Source of the DNA: Gentiana macrophylla
Lineage: Eukaryota > Streptophyta > Magnoliopsida > Gentianales > Gentianaceae
Reading direction: 5' to 3'
NCBI GenBank assembly: GCA_026214975.1
Contig: CM047805.1
Span: forward strand, 195,114,601 to 195,178,600
DNA: 64,000 bases
This document shows positions 21,871 through 32,810 of the stretch, in pieces. The translations under genes were made by a program, and so were the position numbers. The first letter of the stretch is position 1; the number at the start of each line of letters is the position of its first letter. The notes beneath the pieces were generated by a model that searched no databases, had not been told where the DNA came from, and was given only the letters and a program-made list of their open reading frames with translations.

Positions 21871-22606
21871 GTAGGGATCGAATGATTCCTCTATACATTT
21901 TCTGATCAACATCTTTTCTAGCTTCATCTTTTCCAAGAATGACTCTTGCACACATTGGTGTATCTGCTGTGCAACTTGTATCCATACCATACTTGTGTAT
22001 TAAGTCTTTTGTGTACTTGGCTTGACTAATGAAAATACCATCCTTCATTTGCTTCACTTGAAGGCCATGAAAATAATTTAATTCTCCCATAATGCTCATC
22101 TGAAATTTGCTCTTCATTAGGTTTGCAAATTTCTCACACAGCTTTTCATCCTCTGATCCAAAGATAATGTCATCAACATAGATTTGTACTAGCAATGTAC
22201 TTGTTCCTTCCTCTAATTTGAAAAGATTCTTATCTATAGTTCCCTTGTTGAATCCATTCCTGATCAGAAATTGTGATAGTGTTTCATACCAGGTTCTAGG
22301 TGTCTGTTTGAGTCCATAAAGAGCCTTCTTGAGCTTGTATACTTTATCTTCTTTTCCTTTGAGTTGAAAACCAAGAGGTTGTTCCACATATACTTCTTCT
22401 TCCAAAAGTCCAATCAGAAATGCACTCTTGACATCCATTTGATAGACTTTGTAGTCTTTGTGTGCAGCAAAAGCTAGAAAGAGTCTGATTGCTTCCAATC
22501 TTGCTACTGGTGCAAATGTCTCATCATAATCTATTCCTTCTGCTTGAGAGTGGCCTTTTGCAACTAGCCTTGCTTTGTTTCTGACAACTGTTCCTTGCTC
22601 ATCCAT
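21871..22606 (-). pseudogene. Copia reverse transcriptase (minus-strand element)
   Basis: The minus strand encodes the Copia reverse transcriptase core: [20 protein letters not shown], the catalytic-site region [18 protein letters not shown], and the YVDDIIFG box. Reverse transcriptase copies element RNA into DNA. The frame runs cleanly into the GTAGG duplication at 21871-21875 and continues at 14983 once the nested element is removed, so the RT was intact across that site at insertion. Upstream (22607-22887) a frameshift separates it from the linker after integrase. Confidence 0.9.
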
Positions 22607-23826
22607 CTTGTTTCTGAATACCCATTTTGATCTAATGATTTTGGTCGTATCTGTCTCACAACAACAAGTTCCCAGACTTCATTTCTTTCAAATTCATTTA
22701 GTTCTTCTTGCATGGCTGTAATCCAGTCAGCATCTTGAATTGCATCATCTATTGACTTGGGTTCCACTTGTGATAGAAAAAATGTTAGCATATGCTCTAG
22801 TTGTCTTCTGGTTCTAACTCCGGTGTGAATGTCTAAAATGACTTGATCTTTAGGATGATCTATTAGCCAGTTGAAGTTGTTCTTCACCTGGTGCTTCTAC
22901 AACTTCAGGTTGTGCATGACATTCAAGTTCTGGTGCTTCTTCTGTTGTATTGACTTGTGGCTCATCTTGATTTCCAAAATTGTGATTCAGAATGGTAACT
23001 GGTACTGTTGTATTCATATACACTTGCCTTTGTGCTTCTTCTTCCTCTTGTTCTTGAAGACTTTCACCATTTGTGTTTGGTTCATCAAAGACTACATGTA
23101 TTGATTCTTCAATCACCAATGTTCTTTTGTTGAGTACTCTGAATGCTTTTCTGGTATCTGAGTATCCCATAAAGATTGCTTCATCAGCTTTTTCATCAAA
23201 GGTGTGTAACTGATTCCTGTTCAAAACAAAACATTTAGATCCAAACATATGTAAATGTGAGATATTAGGTTTTTTTCCATTCCATATTTCATATGGACTT
23301 GTTCCATGATGTTTGTTGATGATTGATCTGTTTTGTGTATAGCATGCTGTGTTTGCTGCTTCAGCCCAAAATCTCTTTGGTAGGCATGATTTTGCAATCT
23401 TGGTTCTGACTGCTTCTTTGAGAGTTCTGTTTCTTCTTTCTGCTACACCATTTTGTTGTGGAGTTTCTGCTGCTGATAATTGATGTAGTACTCCATTTTC
23501 TTCATAATAGGTTCTAATAATTTCATTTAGAAATTTTGTGCCTCTTTCTGATTTGATCTTGATGATCTTCAGTTCATTCTCATTTTGAATTCTTCTTAAC
23601 AAATCTGGTAGCTTCTTGAGTGTCTCTCTCTTCTTGTTCAAGAATATGGTCCAGGTGAATTGGAGAAGCCATCCACCACTACTAGAGTGTATTTCTTTCC
23701 ACTTACACTTACTGGAGTGACTGGTCCAAACAGGTCCATATGTAGCAGTTGTAGAATTCTTGTTGTTGATTGATAGGGCTTTGACTTAAAGGAGCTTTTG
23801 ATTTGTTTTCCTTTCTGACATGCATC
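22564..23826 (-). pseudogene. Copia integrase and integrase-RT linker
   Basis: On the minus strand the order is the end of the zinc-binding part (ACQKGKQIKSSF), the first catalytic Asp (LLHMDLFGP), VVVDGFS, then after a one-base frameshift near 23670 the second catalytic region KSERGTKF and the Glu-containing NGVAERRNRTLKEAV. The second catalytic Asp is Glu here (SERGT where SDxGxEF is usual; codon 23548-23546). The element is cut at 23827 by the TGTTAG LTR, so gag, protease and the 5' LTR are missing. The linker 22564-22887 (SIDDAIQDADWITAMQEEL) is in another frame. Confidence 0.88.
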
Positions 23827-25664
23827 TGTTAGGTGTGATGCCCGAAAGACAATTTTGTAATTATTTTATTTAATAAATGAAATGATATTATTATTCATAT
23901 TTATTATTCTCATATTCACCGATGTGACAATAGTATTTACACTACAGAAAACCCAAAAGTATATCGTTTATGTAATCACTTAACTCAGTGTATGGGATAT
24001 ACACGGTAGGATTGAGTTAGTGAAGATGTACTTAAAATACAATTAGCCCGTAGTGAAGTTAATCTAGAGTATCGGGTCTCTCTTTTAACGTGCTATTAAT
24101 GCGCCCATAACACAATAGGTGTGATTGTCTTATCCGGACTTTCGGTTAAGAGAACCTAGTGGGGCATTTATATATGATAGATATATCATATAGGGCTGGA
24201 CCGATTTGATTAGAGTTCACGATATAATTCCGTAATCAAGAAGTCTTATCGGATCAATGGATGATCATATTTATGGATATATCTTAATCCTGAGGTGATC
24301 ACAGTCAACTGCTTGAATCAGTATGAGGTTTGACTTGACGGTTAAGGATTACACTGAGTCTATGGTCTGAATTACCCCATCTTGGCATTGTACTGGATTG
24401 AGTGAGTAGTCTGTGTTATCACAGATACGGAATCCATTCCTTCCATTTATGGAAGTAGATAGACAGTTCCCTTATTTGTTAATCCTAGAAACTGATCGAT
24501 CGCGCGAGTTCATATTACACTGATTAGCTACCAGTGAGTTATATGAATTAATTGGTCACTAGGGGGTTAATGGTAAATAAGGATAAGAGGTTCTAAAAAG
24601 GGTTAACGGTAACTTCCCGATTTAGAATGAATAGTCTATGGAGGATTAATCCATATGTAATGATTATATCAATGGACGCTTATTATTATTCTCGTGAGGA
24701 GATAAATATAATCTCATAATCGGAGGAGTGCAATCACGGGATTATGGTGGCATATTCTGTGATTGATTTATCGAATATAATTATTACATTCGTAAGATAA
24801 TTATTTATTTGATTTATCGGAGCCACGATTATTAGTCCATGGTCCCGACGCGCTCTCCTAATATAAGCATAGCTATTCTCGGACGTCGAATCCTAATAAT
24901 ATTAATTTAGTTCTTGTTGGACTTTATTAAAACGATATGTGAATTAATTGTTTAGTGAACTATTAAATTAGTTGGGCTAAATAATTAAATATGTGAAAAA
25001 AAGTTTTTCATAATCTTGGCATAATTAGTGTGTTATGGCAAAAAATAATATTGACTAGGTCAATATTCATTTTTCGGCCAACACATGTTTTTAGGAAACA
25101 AGAATTATTTTTCTTGTGTATTAATAAGACATGTGCACAAAAATATTTATTGGATAAATATTTATGGAAAGAAATAAAGATAAATATTATTCTAGATTTG
25201 TTCGATAATATTATGGGATTATCTTTTATTTAATGGGATTATTATAATTGATTTTGTATTAATTATTAAATACTTGGAGGTTAAGTTTTACTCCTATATA
25301 AAGAGAGTTCTCCTGCCTTTTTAACACACTACAAATTTCGACCTACACCTCTTAGAGAGGAGAAGGAAAATTTCGGCCAAGGGGTTGAGGAAAAATCTTG
25401 GAGGTTTTTCCGGGTAGCATATCGGAAGGGTTCGAGTCGAGAATTTCCTTCCACCGGGAGTTGCTTGGATCACACGTACGGAAGATCGTGGTGCTCTTCA
25501 CACAATCTTTCATTCTTCCTATTGCGGTTCTTCAACTTGGATTTTGAGATCCAAGAGGTATGATCTACAACCCCCTTGTAGATATAGATCTAGTTATTTT
25601 ATTACGTGTATTTTATAGATCTAGATCCTTAAAATCGCTTCCGTTGCGGATGATATTACTAACA
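23827..25664 (+). repeat. TGTTAG-family LTR, full-length (1838 bp)
   Basis: It has ends TGTTAG...CTAACA, a core promoter with ctatataaagagag at about 25289, and a primer site directly after it, so it acts as a 5' LTR. It is inserted into the Copia integrase at gcatc. The left flank has no matching duplication anywhere in the window because the element runs into the assembly gap. This is the reference copy for the three partial copies at 1564, 2640 and 29952. Confidence 0.9.
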
Positions 25665-25665
25665 G

Positions 25666-25674
25666 TGGTATCAG
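25666..25674 (+). other. Primer binding site, tRNA-iMet type
   Basis: TGGTATCAG starts one base after the LTR end. It matches the first nine bases of the tRNA-iMet primer site and suggests that the TGTTAG family is Copia-derived. The following 85 bases are leader and match 2380-2450. Confidence 0.8.
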
Positions 25675-25760
25675 TCGCCTGGTGATCTATATTTATACGT
25701 ATAAAATATTAGATCTTGGAGTGGTAAAACATGTAGATTTTTTGTCCCAATGTTTTTTTA

Positions 25761-25860
25761 NNNNNNNNNNNNNNNNNNNNNNNNNNNNNNNNNNNNNNNN
25801 NNNNNNNNNNNNNNNNNNNNNNNNNNNNNNNNNNNNNNNNNNNNNNNNNNNNNNNNNNNN
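25761..25860. other. Assembly gap (100 N)
   Basis: Exactly 100 N, the usual placeholder for a gap of unknown length. The left side is the leader of the TGTTAG element and the right side is a gypsy integrase, so a junction and probably several kilobases are hidden here. Any open frame crossing it is meaningless. Confidence 0.99.
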
Positions 25861-26880
25861 CAAAGTCCTCCAATGTCGCTTTTATTGGCCGACATTGTTT
25901 AAGGATGCACACCAATATGCAAAGGCATGTCATGCTTGTCAAATGACAGTAATATTTCAAGAAGGAATGAGATGCCACTCAAGAGTATCTTAGAAGTGGA
26001 GCTTTTGACGCTTGGGGAATAGATTTTGTTGGACCCTTCACTTCATCATTATCTAACCGATATATCTTAGTTGTTTGAGATTATGTATCCAAATGGGTTG
26101 AGGCCATTGCTTCCTTTACTAACGATGCTAGGGTTGTGGTTAGATTCTTGAAGAAGAATATTTTTACAAGGTTTGGAACGCCAGGGCAATTATGCGACAA
26201 TGGTAGTCATTTTTGTAATAAACCTTTGAACGGCCGATGATTAAGTATGGGGTTCGACATAAGCTAGCATCGCATATCACCCCCAAACTAGTGGCCGTGC
26301 AGAAGTCACCAATCGAGAGATAAAGCGTATCCTCGAGAAAATCACAATACGACCGTAGAAGGATTGGTCGATACGCTTAGACGACGCTTTATGGGCTTAT
26401 AGGATCGCATACAAAACCTCGATTGGAATGTCACCATATAGGATTGTTTTTGAAAGGCATGTCATCTACCTGTGGAACCGGAGCACCGGGCCATATGGGC
26501 AACAAGGATGCTAAATTTTGATGAGACGTTGGCGGTGAGAAAAGGATGCTAGAATTAACTCGCCTGTAGGAGTTTCGCTTAGAGGCATACGAGAATGCCA
26601 AGATTTTTAGGAGCGCACTGAAGAAGTTTCATGACAAAAGATTCTGAGAGGACCTTTCAAGAGGGTGATCTGCCTCTCTTGTACAATTAAGCGCTAAGAC
26701 TCTTCCCGGTAAGTTGAAATCAAGATGGTATGGCCCATTTCAAGTACAACAAGTCTTTCCTTCCTGAGCGGTGGAGCTATTCAATTTCAAAGACGAGTCC
26801 AGATTTGTGGTCAATGGACATCGCCTTAAGCATTATCACGGGCTTCCTTCTGCTTTGGAGGAGGTTTTGTACCTCGAAAT
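25861..26880 (+). pseudogene. Ty3/gypsy integrase, heavily decayed
   Basis: The first 30 codons read as the integrase zinc-binding domain (FYWPTLFKDAHQYAKACHACQ). After a frame change the core follows: a WGIDFVGPF segment with the first catalytic Asp, DYVSKWVEAIA, and TRFGTPGQLCDNGSHFCN with the second. Towards the end a SRWYGPFQV-like chromatin/DNA-binding tail and NGHRLKHYHG are seen. Stops and frameshifts interrupt all frames. The wording of the motifs is that of the Athila lineage. gag, protease and RT would lie to the left, in the gap. Confidence 0.85.
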
Positions 26881-28359
26881 GACCCTATCTATGAATAAAC
26901 CATCTTGAGCCGAGCCGAGCTAGCGACTATAAATTTAGAACTATTTCCTATAACTATCTTTTTCATTTTTCTTTTTAATAAAGTAGCATGCGCCTATCAC
27001 GGTTTTTTTCATCTCGCCATGTTCCGAGTCTAAGTTCGGAATAAACGAGGTTTTTTCCTTGATAGCCGTCATGTGAGTTTTTCTATTTAGGTTTAAATCC
27101 CTTTTGGTCTTGTCCATGGCAGCATAAAATAAAGTGGCTTAAACTGTTTTTAGATATCTATATCTAATTACTGCCACGTTATTTTATAACTTCCAAAGAC
27201 ATGGTATTTGACGATTTCGTGGAGCTTGTTTGTTTATACAGGATGTGTCCGCTCTATCCACACTGTGCCGATGATTACTCCGATATTATTCCTTTACTTG
27301 GGAGCCGCTTTCCAGAGCTAAGCCTTCATCTTGAACTCATTTATTTTTGTCATTGAGGACAATGCCATGTTTAAGTGGGAGCGTGGGACTTAGCTATATA
27401 TATTGTGTCGTATGTTGAAAAAGTCAAGGGAACGGAATACTTTGAGACAATATTGAGCCAAATCTAAATTTTTTATGGATAAATGCCAAGTTGTTTAACT
27501 CAGCACTTTAAACTTGTGAAGTTCTTATACTTTGAATTAATAGGAAATGAACCAAGTTATGTGAGTACGTGGTCATATTATACGCTTGCGATAATTTGTT
27601 AGTAAACTTAAGGATATTCATGCCAACAATTGCAAGTAGTTAGGTATTGTTCAATTACTCAACATGTGAATCGCTTAGTACCGCATGAGTTACAATAATT
27701 GAAAGAAGTATGTGTACATTGCGTAGATAATTGGTTATGAGGACTCAGTGTCGACATTTGTCGATCGATGTATTCTCGATCTTCTAGCCAACAAAAGCGG
27801 AGTAATAAGCTTGGGACGACTGTTTTGACAATGTATTAAAACACTGGCTTGTAGTAACATTACCAAAGTAGCCCGCGCTTGTGGTAATATTCGATGCTAC
27901 GCTTAATCTAAGATAGGGGATACTTATGAAAAGTTTTCTTCCTTGAGATTAGTAGTATTCAAAAATATGCAAAATTGAATATAAAAAAATTTTCAATTTT
28001 TAGAGGCTTGAGTAGTACTGGTCTCCAAGTCCAAAACCCTATAGATACGCTCTTGCTTATTGTTCTAGTGCTTTAACCCATCATGAGGCATAAGAAGTAT
28101 GAATGCTGATGTTGGTGAATTTAGATATGAAGTCTGCATAAACTCTAATCTTGCTACATTTATATAAAACCAATGCACATGCACACAATCACTTCGATTC
28201 ATAGCGAGTAGTGAATAATGCTTATCTTATGAGCATGACTGGTATGAGTTGACTCGGGTTTCTTGTGTAAGTATGAGTTGACCACAGAAAATGTTGTCTT
28301 GGGGGATGACTTATTGATACTTTGTTCGGGACGAAGCAAAGTTTAAGTGGGGGGCATTT
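26881..28359 (+). mobile_element. 3' non-coding region of gypsy element with polypurine tract
   Basis: No long open frame is present. The string cattgaggacaatg plus tttaagtggga near 27352-27380 is typical of the Athila/Tat 3' region. The functional-looking polypurine tract tttaagtggggggc (28342-28355) directly precedes the LTR at 28360. An envelope-like ORF, known from some Athila elements, is not recognisable here. Confidence 0.65.
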
Positions 28360-29951
28360 TGATGACAGTTAAAATATACCCATTTATGTCATCAATTATA
28401 ACCTTAAATCGGAGTTAATTATATATATTTCATATTTAATCATGTGTTTATATTTATTATTTAATGATAAGTGATTATTAATATGATAATTGGTATTTAG
28501 CTATTTTTATTATAAAAGAGCAATTAATTGGGTGATAAATGCTGATTTTGCAGATCATGATAAATCGGGAAGATAATTATCACGCAATCGAGAAGTCTCA
28601 AGATAAAAGAGAAGAAAATCGGAGCATTGAAGAAAAGATAAATCGATCAATTCAAAAGCATGGAGTGGGGAACAAGTCGATTTAACCAAAGTGAAAACGC
28701 TGCAGAAGAAGAGAGGCTCGGTCGACCGAGCCATGCCATTCGGTCGACCGAAAGCGGGTAGGTTCGGTCACCCGAGCCTAATGTGATAAATGCATGTCAA
28801 TCTTCCGATTCTCCTATGTCGGCTACAACTCCTATATAAACAAAGAATTACGATGTTGAGAAAACACACCACTACAACACAAAACAATTCATACAATTTT
28901 AGCTTTTAAGTTTTAGTTTTACTTTCTTTATGTTCGCTTATTGTGGATTCGTCGATTCTCCAATTAGGGAGCGATTAAAGAGTGGGAGTCACTCTCGCTT
29001 TCGAGGTATGACTATTCAATTATGCAATCTTTATTTGTAGATCTGATGTATTTTATTATGGAGTAGTTTTTCTTGTATTGATTGCGTGATGTAGATTAAT
29101 TTACGAACCCATGTGTTTAGGTTAGAAACGTTAAGAAGTAATCATGATTTGTTCCAACACGTAACTGTGTTCGGTCGACTAGATGTGTCACTCGGTCGCC
29201 CGAGTCTTTGTCGTCGGGTCGACCGAGTGTGTGGTAATGTGTAGGCAAAAATTATGATCGGCTTCGACTACGCCGATTCTCTGCATTGGAATTAAAACGA
29301 GTAATTAAACCCGATCAACTTAGTTATTCGTCATCATAATTTAACATGAAACCCAAAAAGTGATTGTTACTTAGGATATAGATTGAATCGGCATCTAAGA
29401 AGTACGCCTTACCCTAGAATGTTGCTTAGATGAGGTTACGGTTTATACCGCATCCCTAGTCTCGTAATTGTGTCGGGTTATATGAGATGGAGGCATTAAA
29501 AAGCGAAGTCACGTAATGGAGGCACGATGATTTGTAGGCCCTAATTGGAGCTAAATCTACCTTGGGGATGACTCCCGTAGTCATAATAATTAATCTTTAA
29601 CGTTTGTTTTGTCTCGTTATCATCCTAATTCACATGGGGGAGTTATAATCTACTAACGTAATCAATACTATTTGTTTAGATAATATCAACCGTGTTATCC
29701 GTGTTTTAGTAGTCTTTAGTTTGTCTTAGTTGTCTTTTGTGTCTTGTGGTTGTCACTATTTTATTTACTATATTTAGTTGGTCGTAGACCGCCCTTTCAA
29801 TTTAGTTCTAATAGGATAAAGTTGTGTTTTATTTGTGCCGAGTCTCTGTGGGATCGACCTCGATTCTATCTGGCTATACTACAATTGAACCTAGTTCTCT
29901 TGCTAGTGAGTTAGTAGGCATCGAGTTAATAAGTTAACTTGACCTCCATCA
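28360..29951 (+). repeat. Athila-like gypsy 3' LTR (1592 bp)
   Basis: It begins TGATGACAGTTAAAATATACC after the polypurine tract and ends CTCCATCA, after which a TGTTAG-family LTR resumes at attcc, so this element was inserted into that LTR. Upstream of a TATA box (ctatataaac, about 28831) there is a cluster of GGTCGACC palindromes, including a perfect 18-base palindrome at 28715-28732. Further GGTCGAC motifs lie at about 29170-29232. Confidence 0.85.
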
Positions 29952-30844
29952 ATTCCTGTGATTGATTTATCGAATATAATTATTCTGTTCGTAAGATAAT
30001 TATTTATTTGATTTATCGGAGCCGCTGATTATTAGTCCATGGTCCCGACGTGCCTCCAATATAGCATAGCTATTCTCGGATGTCGAATCCTAATAATATT
30101 AATTTAGTTTTTATTAGAATTTAATTAAAACGATATGTGAATTAATTGTTTAGTGGACTATTAAATTAGTTGAGCTAAATAATTAAATATGTGAAAAATG
30201 CATTTTTCATAATCTTGGCAAATTTAGTGTTATAGCCGAAAATTAATATTGACTAGGTCAATAAATAATTTTCGGCCTCCACATGTTTTAGGAAAGAAGA
30301 AATTAGTTTTCTTGTGAATTAATAAGACATGTGCAAAAAATATTTATTGGATAAATATTTATGGTAAGAAATAAAGATAAATATTATTCTAGAATATTAT
30401 GGGATTATCTTTTATTTATTGGATTTATTTATTTGCATAATAAAATCCTTGGAGGACAAGGATTACTCTCCTATATAAAGAGAGTTCTCCCAAGCCTAAA
30501 ACACTAGACATAAAATTCGACATTCACCTCTTAGAGAGGAGAAGTAAAATTTCGTCCAAGGGGAGATTAAGGGGAAAATCTTGGAGGTTTTCCGGGTAGC
30601 ATATCGGGAGGATTCGAGACGAGAATTTCCTTCCACCGGGAGTTGCTTGGATCACACGTACGGAAGATCGTGGTGCTCTTCATACTTTCTTTCGTTCTTT
30701 CTATTGCGGTTCTTCTACTTGGATTTTGAGATCCAAGAGGTATGTTCTACACCCCCCTTGTAGATTAGATCTATTTATTTTATTACGTGTAATTTATAGA
30801 TCTAGATCCTTAAATCGCTTCCGTTGCGGATGATATTACTAACA
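29952..30844 (+). repeat. TGTTAG-family LTR, right-hand fragment
   Basis: It matches the full LTR from about 24754 (attcctgtgattg in other copies) to the end ACTAACA, including the ctatataaagagag promoter at about 30470. Its left half must lie on the other side of the gypsy insertion, beyond the gap. It ends inside an ACGAC...GTCGT near-palindrome of the tandem-repeat module (30845 onwards), so this LTR is itself an insertion into that module. Confidence 0.85.
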
Positions 30845-31050
30845 ATCGTCGTAAGAGGCCATTTGACGACAATATTATCGTCGTAAAATCACGCACGACT
30901 GATGACAAAACTTGACACTGTACCCATGTCTCATGCCTACGGTCATAAATCACCACCACTTGACGTATAGGACCCGCCGATAGTGACAACACATGGCAGG
31001 GAATCTCATTTGACGACAATATTATTGTCGTAAAATCCCTAGACCCCATA
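30845..31050 (+). repeat. 188-bp repeat unit, about 1.1 copies, upstream of B3 gene
   Basis: Closely matches the tandem array at 42299-43066 in the same order: atcgtcgtaagaggccatttg, a near-palindrome ACGACAATATTATCGTCGT, gactgatgacaa, cttgacactgtacccatg, cggtcataaatcaccacc, ttgacgt, gggaatctcatttgacgac. It belongs to the same promoter family. Its left part was cut by the LTR ending at 30844. Confidence 0.85.
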
Positions 31051-31118
31051 TTCAGTCCCGCCCCATTCTCCTTATATATAGTATGAGACATCCCAAATAT
31101 TCATGCAAGAATGAACAA
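31051..31118 (+). promoter_or_regulatory. Core promoter shared with the gene at 43189
   Basis: The block cagtcccgccccattctcc, a TATA box (31073-31080), tatgagacatccca, attcatgcaagaa and gaacaa is nearly identical to 43067-43135. The predicted transcript starts about 30 bases after the TATA. It drives the B3 gene here and a different gene there. Confidence 0.75.
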
Positions 31119-31125
31119 TTAAAAG

Positions 31126-31153
31126 AACATCAGGTATTAAACAACCTGATGTT
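31126..31153 (+). other. Hairpin in predicted 5' leader of B3 gene
   Basis: Perfect 10-base inverted repeat AACATCAGGT / ACCTGATGTT with an 8-base loop. It lies about 50 bases after the TATA box and 58 bases before the start codon, so it would be in the transcript. No counterpart is seen in the leader of the gene at 43189. Confidence 0.6.
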
Positions 31154-31210
31154 TTTAAATTCTAATTCAAATTTTGATTACTCTTTCATTTGTAATCTAC
31201 AGTGAAGCAA

Positions 31211-32064
31211 ATGGATATTGATCGTTTCTTTAAAATTCTTGGTGGCGGTTTCGCAACAAGTTTGGTATGTCATTATTAATTAACTTACATTTATATCACT
31301 TATATTATGATTGAACAAACGTGATATGTTTCTTTTTTCATAGATACTACCTCCAGCATACGTTAATAAATTGAACGACACGCTTAGGAACCTAAATAGA
31401 GCCGTTCTCAAAAGCCGATTAGGGACATGGGAAGTGAGGGTTGGAGCCGCAGACAATAGAATTATTTGTTTCTTTGGGGAAGGTTGGGAGGAGTATGTGG
31501 CCGCTCATGACTTGAATGAGAGAGAGTTTATAGTGTTTGAAGACAGGGGGGATTTCACTTTCGACGCTATTGTACTGGATCACACTTCTTGTGAGAAGAC
31601 TTTTTCTGAGTCTGAGAGTGAAGAAGAAGATGCAGATGATGATGCAGGTGTAGGTAACCAAAATCCCCATTTTCAGACGATGCTGGAAAACTGGCATTTT
31701 CACATGGTTATATGGTGAGATATGTTAAAATCTTTTTAGTTGTTTTCTTGTTTTATTTTTTTTCTCATTGCACTTTCTAATAGTATTTAAATATGTTTGT
31801 GATTTGTAGAATATTCCAATGCCATTTGCTAGAACAAACGACATGTTGCGAAACAAGACCGTGGAACTGTGAATTGCCACATGGGAATCATGGCCTGCTA
31901 GAATTGTAGCTTTTGTCGCAAACTATCAGCAAGTTTGTTTAAGCGGGTTGAATGATTTCATTACGGACTATGACCTAAATGTTGGAGATGAATGCATCTT
32001 TGAAGTCGTTGATCAACCTAGAGAAAATCACGTCGTGTTTAATGTGGTGATTACTAAAAATTGA
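31211..32064 (+). pseudogene. B3-domain protein (REM-like), two domains, one in-frame stop
   Basis: A three-exon model fits: exon 1 31211-31264, intron 31265-31343 (gtatgt...catag), exon 2 31344-31706, intron 31707-31809, exon 3 31810-32064. The first B3 DNA-binding domain is complete (RFFKIL, LILPPAYVNKL, WEVRV, WEEYVAAHDL, FIVFEDRGDFTF), followed by an acidic Ser/Glu/Asp linker. Exon 3 encodes a second B3 domain (IPMPFARTNDML, SWPARIVAFV, GLNDFITDYDL, GDECIFEV). A TGA at 31870-31872 interrupts the second domain; the frame then stays open to the stop at 32062-32064. Two-domain B3 proteins of this kind are nuclear transcription factors of the REM group. The gene is probably recently inactivated, or the TGA is a consensus error. 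Exon 2/3 junction is inferred; the next donor (31715) would create a stop. Confidence 0.75.
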
Positions 32065-32479
32065 AGAGCATTTATTTAGGCGTCGTCCTATCGTATTTAA
32101 TGATCACCCTTGGTTTATTTAAGCGTCATCTTATTGTTATATCAATGTATCATTACTCTTTATTTTTATGTTTGTAAGCCCCGTATGTAAGCCAATGTAT
32201 CATTACTTTTTATTTTTATGTTTGTAATCCCCGTATGCTTTTACTACTTATCATTTCCTATCGACTATTTTTGGTTCAACGGTTACACAACAACTGTTCG
32301 TTTTACAGAGGTAGTGTAATACAAGACAAACTTGGTTTTTTAAAGTTGTAAACATCAAAGTATATAAGACAACATCAAATTAGTAGACAATGTTACTTAA
32401 ATAAACCCTTAACCGGATTATTGAAGATGACATCGACCGATTGCCAAGCAATGTCATATTGAACTCATCTATGTTCGCT
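32065..32479. other. Intergenic spacer between convergent genes
   Basis: AT-rich sequence containing two copies of a short motif (tgtatcattactttttatttttatgtttgtaa...ccccgtatg around 32143-32235), a direct duplication of about 45 bases. The 3' ends of the B3 gene and of the minus-strand gene meet here. No other feature is seen. Confidence 0.6.
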
Positions 32480-32810
32480 TCATTCATCATTAAAATTTTC
32501 GTAGGTGATAACGTCATTATGACCGTACGTAACGTCATCATCATATTCCGGCACCCGGGCTGACCTCACGCACATAGCTGTGATCAGATATGGGAAAAAT
32601 ATATATCCATCGCCTGTATTTCCCATTTCTATCTGATGAATCCTAGACAGAATATACTCTCCGACGTCGTAGTAAGAAGTAATAGATGCGTACGCAAGCG
32701 CGTAGAAATCAAATGTCGATGCCGTGTAGTTGACAGTACCATACATATTGCTGGCATGAAATGTAATCAGAAAAGGAAGGAATGAACCATACCAGGACCA
32801 TGGTGAAGGG

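Noticed and set aside
25682..25993. 103-residue ORF across the N run
   Set aside because: A third of it is gap; the left part is non-coding leader and the right part is gypsy integrase, so the ORF is an artefact.
23827..30844. One complete TGTTAG element from 23827 to 30844 with a gypsy nested in its 3' LTR
   Set aside because: Flanks do not match (gcatc on the left, atcgt on the right), so the LTR at 23827 and the fragment ending at 30844 are better read as two separate insertions.
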